From: JAXDMK01 sp963765955
GTDB lineage: Bacteria > Actinomycetota > Acidimicrobiia > Acidimicrobiales > AC-14
DNA: 64,000 nt
Direction: 5' to 3'
Assembly: GCA_963765955.1 (NCBI GenBank)
Contig: CAVXYA010000011.1
Span: 1-64,000, forward strand
Shown one piece after another: positions 57,967-64,000 of the stretch. The translations under genes were made by a program, and so were the position numbers. Every line of letters begins with the position of its first letter. Position 1 is the stretch's first letter. The notes beneath the pieces are model-generated. The model was given only the letters and a program-made list of their open reading frames with translations, had not been told where the DNA came from and did no database searches.

Positions 57967-59866
57967 TTGAGGCGGAAGCTGGTCGTGGTGGGCGCGATCG
58001 TCGTCGTGGTCCTGGGCGGGGCCGCGATCGTCCTGCTGACCCAGGACCGGCAGCCGGAGTTGGCGACGGCCGAGGTGGCGAGGTACCTGGACGGGTGGGA
58101 GCGGTTCGACACCGCGGCCATGGCGGCCGCCGTCGACGGGACGCCGCGCCGGGCTGGCCGAGGCGGTCACCGCCATGCGGCGGGACCTGAAGATCACGTC
58201 GGCCACCTTCCGGACGCTCACCGTCGAGCGCGAGGGCGACGAGCAGCGGGCCACGTACCGCGCCGACATGGAGGTCGGCGGCCTCGGCCACCTCGGCCTA
58301 CGACGGGAACCTGCGCCTGGTGCAGGCGGCGGACGAGACGTGGCGGGTGGCTTGGGACCACGCCGCCCTCCACCCCGACCTGCGGCCCGACCGGCACTTC
58401 GCGGTCGGCGTCACCTGGGCGCCCCGGGCCCCGATCATGGGCGCCGGCGGAACGACCCTGGTGTCGACGGCCGACACGGTGATCGTCGGCCTGGCGCCCG
58501 GTCGCATCCAGGACCTGGCCCAGGTCCAAGCCGTCCTCGCCCGGGAGCTGGGCACGGACCCGGAGGCGGTGGCGGCCGCCCTTGAAGGGCCGGCCGAGCA
58601 GTTCGTCCCCGTCGGACAGTTGCCGCGCGACCGCTTCACCGCCGCCCGGCCGGTGCTGGAGCCGGTGCCGGGCATCTTCTTCCGGCAGGACTCCGGCCGG
58701 GTGGCGCCGGCGGACGACTTCGCCGCCCATCTCCTCGGCCGGGTGGGCGAGATCACCGCCGAGCGCCTGACCCAGCTCGGCCCGCCCTACGTCGAGGGCC
58801 TCCAGGTGGGGATGTCGGGCCTCGAGGCGGCCTACGAGCGGCAGCTGGCGGGGGTCCCGTCGGCCGAGGTCCGCCTGGTGGACGGGTCGGGGGCAGCCGT
58901 CGCCGTCCTCGCCCAGCTCCCGGGGACGCCGCCCGAGCCGCTGGTGGTCACCCTCGACCAACAGGTGCAGATGGCGGCCGACCAGGCCCTGGCCGGGGTC
59001 GACGATCCGGCGGCCATCGTCGCCATCGACGCGGCCACGGGCGAGGTGAGGGCGGTGGCCGCCCGGCCCCTCGACCAGGCCTTCAACCGGGCGATCCACG
59101 GTCGCTACCCGCCCGGGTCGAGCTTCAAGGTGGTGACGTCCGAGGGCGCTGGTGCGGGAAGGCCTGCAGCCGGATGCGACCGTCCCGTGCGAGCCGAGCG
59201 CCACCATCGGGGGCAAGCCGTTCAAGAACTTCGAGGACGAGGCCTTCGGACCCATCCCCTTCCGGGACGCCTTCGCCCACTCGTGCAACACCGCCTTCGT
59301 GACCCTGGCCGACGGGATGTCCGACGGCGACCTGGTCGACGCCGCCGCCCGATTCGGCTTCGGGGTCTCCTACGACGCCGGCGTCGCGCGCCGAGGGTGG
59401 CGACTTCCCGGAGCCGGCCGACGCCGCCGACCGGGCCGCCTCCGCCATCGGCCAGGGACGGGTGCTGGCCAGCCCCCTGCACATGGCCTCGGTGGCGGCG
59501 GCGGTGGCATCGGGCACGTGGCGGGCGCCCGTGATCGTGGGCCAGGCCGAGGGCAAGGCCGGGGCCGGAGCGGGGGCCGACCCGGTCGCCCTCGACGCCC
59601 CGACCGTCGCCGTCCTGGCCGACCTCATGCGGGAGGTGGTGCGCACGGGCACGGGCACGTCCGCCGCCGTCCCCGGCCAGGACGTGGCCGGCAAGACGGG
59701 CACCGCCGAGTTCGGCAACGCCGACCCGCCCGAGACCCACGCCTGGTTCATCGGGTTCCGGGGATCGTTGGCGTTCGCCGTGCTGGTCGAGGGCGGCGGC
59801 GTCGGCGGACGGGTGGCAGCGCCGATCGCGGCCCGCTTCCTGGCCGCGGTGCCGGCGGCGGCGTAG
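57967..59866 (+). CDS. Penicillin-binding protein (MecA_N/transpeptidase type), four frame breaks
   Basis: About 631 residues after repair, starting TTG 57967 (LRRKLVVVGAIVVVVLGGAA, one membrane anchor). An NTF2-like MecA_N domain follows (VARYLDGWERFDTAAMAAAV, AYDGNLRLVQAADETWRVAW, HPDLRPDRHFAVGVTWAPRA), then a linker/dimerisation domain. The transpeptidase has S-x-x-K in YPPGSSFKVV, S-x-N in AHSCNTAFVT and K-T-G in VAGKTGTAEFG. This is the layout of actinobacterial class B PBPs. Frame changes lie near 58147, 58285, 59145 and 59393; each needs one base removed, and total length is 3n+1. It acts outside the membrane in peptidoglycan cross-linking. Confidence 0.85.
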
Positions 59867-59938
59867 CGCCTGCGCGGGTCGCTGTTGGGCGGGGGCGGAT
59901 GAGGTCGGGTCCGAAGGTGGCTGCTACAAAGCGAGCCC

Positions 59939-60757
59939 GTGGCTTGGATTCTCGACCTCGACGGCGTGGTGTGGCTCTCGGAGCGACCGATCCCGGGGTC
60001 ACCCGAGGCGGTCGCCGCCCTGCGCCAGGCGGGTCACCGGGTGATGTTCCTGACCAACAACGCCGGGCCCACGGTGGGCGACCTGGTGGCCAAGCTGGAG
60101 GGACTGGGCATCCCGGCCGAGCCCGACGAGGTGGTGACGTCGGCCCAGGCGGCGGCCTCCATGCTCGATCGAGGGAGCACCGCCCTGCTGTGTGCCGGTC
60201 CCGGGGTGCGGGAGGCGCTCGAGGCCCGGGGGATCGAGGTCGTGCTCGAGGGCGACGCCGACGCGGTGATCGTCGGGTTCCACCGCGACTTCGACTACGA
60301 CCGCCTCACCGCCGCCTTCCTGGCCGTCCACCACGGGGCCCGCCTGGTGGGCACCAACGACGACACCACCTATCCCACGCCCGACGGTCCCATCCCCGGC
60401 GGGGGCGCGCTCCTGGCCGCGGTGGCCGCGGCCGCGGGGGTCGAGCCGGAGGTGGCGGGCAAGCCCTACGCCCCCATGGCCGACCTGCTGGCCGCCCGCC
60501 TTGAAGGTCCGGGTCGGGACGGTTCGGGGGGGTCGGAGTCGGGAGAGTCGATCCTGGTGGGGGACCGTCCGTCGACCGACGGGCTCATGGCCCGCCGGCT
60601 CGGGCTTCCCTTCGCCCTGGTGCTGAGCGGCGTCACCGGCGAGGAGGACGTCGCCGACGACGACCCGCCCGACTTCGTGACGCCCGACCTGGCGACCCTC
60701 GTCGAGCAGCAGCTGGGCGGGGCCCCTCAGGAGTCGGCCCCTCAGGAATCGGCGTAG
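59939..60757 (+). CDS. HAD-superfamily phosphatase (NagD/PNPase type)
   Basis: A 272-residue HAD phosphatase of the NagD/4-nitrophenylphosphatase group. Motif I is AWILDLDGVVWLSERPIPGS at the N-terminus, motif II VMFLTNNAGPTVGD, motif III around EVAGKPYAPMADLLAARLEG and motif IV ESILVGDRPSTDGLMARRLG. The C2 cap contains EGDADAVIVGFHRDFDYDRL and LVGTNDDTTYPTPDGPIPGG. It ends with a duplicated PQESAPQESA and overlaps the convergent lipoprotein gene by 16 bases. The GTG start is directly before motif I. Substrate unknown, typically a sugar or nucleotide phosphate. Confidence 0.88.
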   Translation: MAWILDLDGVVWLSERPIPGSPEAVAALRQAGHRVMFLTNNAGPTVGDLVAKLEGLGIPAEPDEVVTSAQAAASMLDRGSTALLCAGPGVREALEARGIEVVLEGDADAVIVGFHRDFDYDRLTAAFLAVHHGARLVGTNDDTTYPTPDGPIPGGGALLAAVAAAAGVEPEVAGKPYAPMADLLAARLEGPGRDGSGGSESGESILVGDRPSTDGLMARRLGLPFALVLSGVTGEEDVADDDPPDFVTPDLATLVEQQLGGAPQESAPQESA

Positions 60758-61164
60758 ACCCAGGGGTCGATGGTGAGGTAGCGGAGGCGCTCGGCGCATG
60801 GGTCGTCCACCGCCTCGAACACGATGCTGGCCTTCTTCACGATGGGGCCCGCCACCACCTGGAGGCGGTAGGTGCCCACCTGGTCGCCGCAGTTCTCGGT
60901 GCGCACCGTCGCCTCGCCGTCCTGCAGGGTGAAGGTGCCGCTGGTGGCGCCGAAGCTCTCGGGGACGACCAGGTTGAGCTCGCCGTCGAGCCGGAGCTGG
61001 AGCAGCCCCTGGTGAATCGACCGGTAGATGCCGTTGACGTCGGCCTCGGTGGCGGGGACGCCGAGCGCCGGCGGCTGGAAGTTGAGCCGCTCGTTCCGGT
61101 CCCCACAGCCGACGAGGAGGACGCCGAGGAACAGAACGGCCGCCAGCGACCTGAGGTGTGCCAC
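60742..61164 (-). CDS. Lipoprotein of unknown function
   Basis: A 140-residue lipoprotein. From GTG 61164 it starts VAHLRSLAAVLFLGVLLVGC (cysteine at 20), then a mature domain with VNGIYRSIHQGLLQLRLDGE, SGTFTLQDGEATVRTENCGD and GTYRLQVVAGPIVKKASIVF. The even spacing of beta strands suggests a small lipocalin-like barrel, but I cannot name the family. The frame extends to 61236; I chose 61164 because it fits the signal and avoids overlap with the divergent HU-like gene at 61184. Confidence 0.62.
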   Translation of the reverse strand: MAHLRSLAAVLFLGVLLVGCGDRNERLNFQPPALGVPATEADVNGIYRSIHQGLLQLRLDGELNLVVPESFGATSGTFTLQDGEATVRTENCGDQVGTYRLQVVAGPIVKKASIVFEAVDDPCAERLRYLTIDPWVYADS

Positions 61165-61183
61165 GGCTCTATCCTGCACGACC

Positions 61184-61982
61184 ATGAAGAAGTCCGAGTT
61201 GGTGGACCAGGTGGCCAAAGGTGCGGGGGTGGCCAAGCGTCAGACCGAGAAGGTGCTCGACGCCTTCTTCGAGACCGCCAAGAAGGCGGCCAAGAAGGGC
61301 GACGAGGTGTCGTGGCCGAAGTTCGGCGTGGTCGAGGCGGCCAAGAAGGCAGGCAAGACCGCGGGCAAGAAGGCGGGGAAGCTGGCGTCGTCCAAGAAGG
61401 GAGTGGCCAAGCAGGCCGTCACCAAGGTCGTCGAGAAGGTCGACAAGGTGGTCCACGTCCCGGGCCTGCGGCCGGACGAGCCGCCCGCCGCCGAGCCCGC
61501 GACCGCCGAGCCCGCCACCGGCGACCAGGCGACCGGCGACCAGGCGACCGGCCCTCAGGCCACCGGGCCCGGGGGGCCCGACGCGCCGCCGGCCGCTTCA
61601 GGATCGGTTGCCGGCGGCGACCTGGGGGGGCCCGAGGGGGGCGCGATTCCCGAGGCCGCCGTTCCCGGGACGGCCGCGGCTCCGGTCCGGAAGGCCCCCG
61701 CCAAGAAGCTGCCCGGCAAGAAGGCGCCCCCGACCGCGTCGGCGACCAACGGTCCCCACGGCCAAGAAGTCGCCCGCCGCCCGAAAGTCCCCGGTCAAGA
61801 AGGTCGCGACACCGCCCATTCGCGAGTCCACCCCGGCGGTGGCCGAGTCCACCCCGGCGGTGGCCGACCCCACCCCGGCCGTGGTCGACGCCGCCCCGCC
61901 GCTGGCCGACGCCCCGGACGCCCCGATTCCGGACGCCGTCCCCGACACTCCACCTCCCGCGGGGGGTCCCACGACCGATTGA
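61184..61982 (+). CDS. HU-like protein with half an HU domain and a long Lys/Ala/Pro tail, one frame break
   Basis: About 265 residues after repair. Residues 1-50 are the dimerisation half of HU/IHF (MKKSELVDQVAKGAGVAKRQ, VLDAFFETAKKAAKKGDEVS, then WPKFG where HU has LPGFG). The beta-ribbon arm with the R-N-P-x-T-G DNA-intercalating tip is absent. Instead comes a Lys-rich helix (KKAGKTAGKKAGKLASSKKG), an acidic/Ala/Pro/Gly linker and, after a frame change in a C run near 61760, a second basic stretch (TAKKSPAARKSPVKKVATPP) and STPAVA repeats. Total length is 3n+1. TATCCT lies 8 bases before the ATG, so the messenger may be leaderless. Probably nucleoid-associated, but unlike any classical HU. 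Confidence 0.68.
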
Positions 61983-62003
61983 CCGGAGGACACTCCGGAA
62001 GCG

Positions 62004-63083
62004 TCAGGCTGTCTCCGGCAGTTCGGGGGGAGAGCCGACCTCGATCGTGCCGTCACGGCGCACGCTGAACTTGCAGAAGTAGATGCCGAACTCCTTCCAG
62101 CGCCGGCTGGGCCGTGTCTGCACGCGGATCACCGTCGGGGCGTACACGCGACCCCTGTCGTCCTCGTCCGCACTCCACATCATCTTCCAGGTCATCGACG
62201 GGAATTGGTCCTGTGCCGCCCGCATCACCTGATCCGAGATGGCGGCGACCCAGTCGACATTGGGACTTGGACATCGACGGGACCACGTCCGCACCAGGTC
62301 GCCGAAGGTTGCTCCCTGAAGAGACTCCGGTCCCTGCATGCCGAAGAGCCGGGCTGCGAAGGCGTCGCCGCCGATGACCGTCGCCTCGTTGTCGAGGATG
62401 GCTCTCGTGGCCTTCCGGCCTTCCTCCAAGCCGATCTCGCTGGCCTGGTCGATGGTGTCCAATTGGTCGAAGGTCAAGGCGAGCTTCATGTAGGGGCACG
62501 AAGGCCAGTCTCCAGCGGCGCGGGCCTCGGACGCGAAGATGATTTGGTTGATTCGGGTGAACAGCTCCTGTGCTGCGGCGGTGACCTCTTCACCGTTTTC
62601 CACGAAATCGGTACTTTTCCCAAAGCCCGGAAAGAAGTTGTCTTTGGTGAAGACATTGTTCATGAAGCGTTGGACGGAGTCGGCATCCCGCACATTAACT
62701 CGGACTTCACCCTCGAATACCTTCGGGATCTGGCGAGCGCACTCGAACAACACCACCTGCGTATCCGCCGCGCCGGCGGTGGCCAACCCGCACTCCCACA
62801 TGCAATATTGCCAGTCCTCGGACGGCTCCGTGTAGAGGAGGATGAGCGCACTCGCCTCCTTCAAAGCCTCTCGAAGCTGTGCCGTCAGGCTCCGTCCGCC
62901 GCTCGGTCCATGAGCTGAAGCGGAGGAGGATTGGTAGATCTTGATCCGTCCTCCGCTGAAACGCTGAAACGTTTGGCGAACGACCTCCGCCAGTGCTTTG
63001 TCATCGTGGCGATGGCTGATGAACAGAAGGGGTTTTGGGTCAGAGCGGCGGTCCTGGTTCTCCGCCGGAAGATTGTCAGTCAC
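62004..63083 (-). CDS. TIR-domain protein with an unassigned C-terminal domain
   Basis: A 359-residue protein. Residues about 17-130 form a TIR-like domain: KPLLFISHRHDDKALAEVVR (the F-I-S-H/Y start), then GGRSLTAQLREALKEASALI, LLYTEPSEDWQYCMWECGLA and TQVVLFECARQ. The probable NADase glutamate is E97 in MWECGLA, the usual W-x-x-x-E helix. The C-terminal 220 residues (DFVENGEEVTAAAQELFTRI, YMKLALTFDQLDTIDQASEI, RWKEFGIYFCKFSVRRDGT) match nothing I know and could be the sensor. The GTG start has an AAGGAG Shine-Dalgarno five bases upstream. Bacterial TIR proteins often act in phage defence by depleting or converting NAD; that is inference here. Confidence 0.75.
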   Translation of the reverse strand: MTDNLPAENQDRRSDPKPLLFISHRHDDKALAEVVRQTFQRFSGGRIKIYQSSSASAHGPSGGRSLTAQLREALKEASALILLYTEPSEDWQYCMWECGLATAGAADTQVVLFECARQIPKVFEGEVRVNVRDADSVQRFMNNVFTKDNFFPGFGKSTDFVENGEEVTAAAQELFTRINQIIFASEARAAGDWPSCPYMKLALTFDQLDTIDQASEIGLEEGRKATRAILDNEATVIGGDAFAARLFGMQGPESLQGATFGDLVRTWSRRCPSPNVDWVAAISDQVMRAAQDQFPSMTWKMMWSADEDDRGRVYAPTVIRVQTRPSRRWKEFGIYFCKFSVRRDGTIEVGSPPELPETA

Positions 63084-63212
63084 GTCGTCTCCTTGATCGA
63101 GAAGCCCGGCTCTCGCACCAGAAGGTGGAGCGACGCGCTCCGATGGAGCCAGCCTATCGGCTTCGAGTCGATTGCGGCCGAGGTGTTTTCGACACCGGGC
63201 GTCCGGCGAGCA

Positions 63213-63938
63213 CTACAGCTTGGTGATGAGCTTGAAGCGCTCGCCGTAGCGGACGGCGGCGTCGCGACCGGCGTCGGCGGCCCGTTCCCGAACGACCGAG
63301 CGGAAGCTCTCCAGCTGCTCATCCGACGTGGGATCGTCGATGTGCATCGTCGAGCGGAACTGGCTGCGGTGCTCGAGCAGGGCGGCCAGCTTGGCATCGA
63401 GGAACGAGGAGATGTCCTCCGTGTGATCGGGCTCGTCCGCCTCCCACAGGAGCAGGGCCGAGGGGCGGTGGTGCTCGATCTTCTGCTCCGGGAAGAAATG
63501 CGGGTCGCGGGCGGCCACGATCCCCTCCACCGCCAGGTAGCCGGCGTGGCGGTGGTCGGGATGGAGCCGGTAGCGCTTCCACGGGTCGTGGCCGAGGACC
63601 ACGTCGGGCCGCAGTCGGCGAATCCAGTGGCAGACCTCCCAGCGCTGGCGGAGGCCGGACTCGAGCTCCCCGTCCCGCCAGCCGAGGAACACGACCGAGC
63701 CGGTCCCGCCGAGGGCTCTCGCCGCCGCCCGCTGCTCCTCCTGGCGGGTGGCGACGAGCGTGGCCACGTCGTCGGACGGGTCCCAGGAGCCCTTCGACCC
63801 GTCGGTGCAGACCAGGTGCGTGATCTCGCAGCCCGCCGCCACCCACTTGGCCAGGGTGCCGCCGGCGCCGAACTCGACGTCGTCGGGGTGGGCGCCGATG
63901 GCCAGGGCCCGGGCCGGGACCTCGAGGTTGACGGTCAC
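63213..63938 (-). CDS. PIG-L-family deacetylase
   Basis: A 241-residue protein of the GlcNAc-PI de-N-acetylase (PIG-L) family, zinc-dependent amide hydrolases. The metal and catalytic motif is ALAIGAHPDDVEFGAGGTLA (A-H-P-D-D), with the second histidine region in RLHPDHRHAGYLAVE. Other segments are ITHLVCTDGSKGSWDPSD and VVFLGWRDGELE. MshB (mycothiol) and LmbE-like enzymes share this fold; nothing in the window points to mycothiol, so the substrate is open. Its GTG overlaps the stop of the next minus-strand gene in GTGA, so the two are coupled. Confidence 0.88.
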   Translation of the reverse strand: MTVNLEVPARALAIGAHPDDVEFGAGGTLAKWVAAGCEITHLVCTDGSKGSWDPSDDVATLVATRQEEQRAAARALGGTGSVVFLGWRDGELESGLRQRWEVCHWIRRLRPDVVLGHDPWKRYRLHPDHRHAGYLAVEGIVAARDPHFFPEQKIEHHRPSALLLWEADEPDHTEDISSFLDAKLAALLEHRSQFRSTMHIDDPTSDEQLESFRSVVRERAADAGRDAAVRYGERFKLITKL

Positions 63939-64000
63939 GCGGGCAGTCCCGCGGCCGCCAGCACCAGGTCGGTCGGGAGGTCGACGTCGGCCGCCAGCGA
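63935..64000 (-). CDS. C-terminal end of a gene cut by the window edge
   Basis: Twenty-one codons remain, ending SLAADVDLPTDLVLAAAGLP-A before TGA, which overlaps the PIG-L start. Endings of this D-V-D-x-P-x-D-L form are common in nucleotidyltransferases such as CofC or MobA, but 21 residues are too few to assign a function. Confidence 0.5.
   Translation of the reverse strand, partial: SLAADVDLPTDLVLAAAGLPA

Overview
The window is high-G+C DNA with GTG and TTG starts beside ATG, many NTGA-type start/stop overlaps, several apparently leaderless promoters, a WhiB7 protein, LexA-type CGAAC-N4-GTTCG boxes, NarL-type two-component systems and a mycobacterial-style Rv2578c radical-SAM protein. This points to an actinobacterium. 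The mixture with HerA-NurA and orphan genes suggests a deep lineage (Acidimicrobiia-like), but that placement is inference.

Layout. 0-13 kb: two VapBC pairs, an NmrA-like protein, a stand-alone LigD polymerase, a toxin-antitoxin/oxidase segment flanked by direct repeats of a tiny gene, an ECF sigma factor with its partner, a 5'-nucleotidase lipoprotein, a lipase and small enzymes. 13-20 kb: an accessory island with a third TA pair, a decayed membrane protein, a tyrosine recombinase broken into oppositely oriented pieces, a two-gene zinc-ribbon plus PD-(D/E)XK nuclease operon under a LexA-like box, transposase debris and an orphan DUF4157 protein. 20-33 kb: MFS transporter, phosphoribulokinase-like kinase, a two-component system with a CPBP protease, an orphan NuoF-like flavoprotein, anti-sigma-type regulators, a DUF2207 membrane protein and YceH. 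33-38 kb: whiB7 with an upstream ORF and terminator attenuator, then a LiaRS/PspC envelope-stress cluster. 38-49 kb: a hairpin repeat array, the SOS-box radical-SAM gene, a catalase with a Lys/Ala-rich tail, and housekeeping and hypothetical genes. 49-56 kb: a nurA-herA-(repeat ORF)-sbcD-sbcC end-resection operon. 56-64 kb: a truncated TIGR02391 gene, a fourth TA pair, a penicillin-binding protein, an HAD phosphatase, a half-HU protein with a long tail, a TIR-domain protein and a PIG-L deacetylase.

How the genes fit together. DNA-damage handling recurs (LigD-Pol, SOS boxes, NurA-HerA-SbcCD, an SOS-linked nuclease). So do envelope and antibiotic stress (whiB7, Lia/Psp, PBP). Possible defence functions are the TIR protein, the nuclease operon and the TA pairs.

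Quality warning. At least ten otherwise intact genes contain one or more single-base frame breaks, most repaired by removing one extra C or G. I treat these as probable sequence errors. Integrase, transposase and TIGR02391 remnants look truly decayed. All functions are read from the sequence and memory of families; no searches were run.
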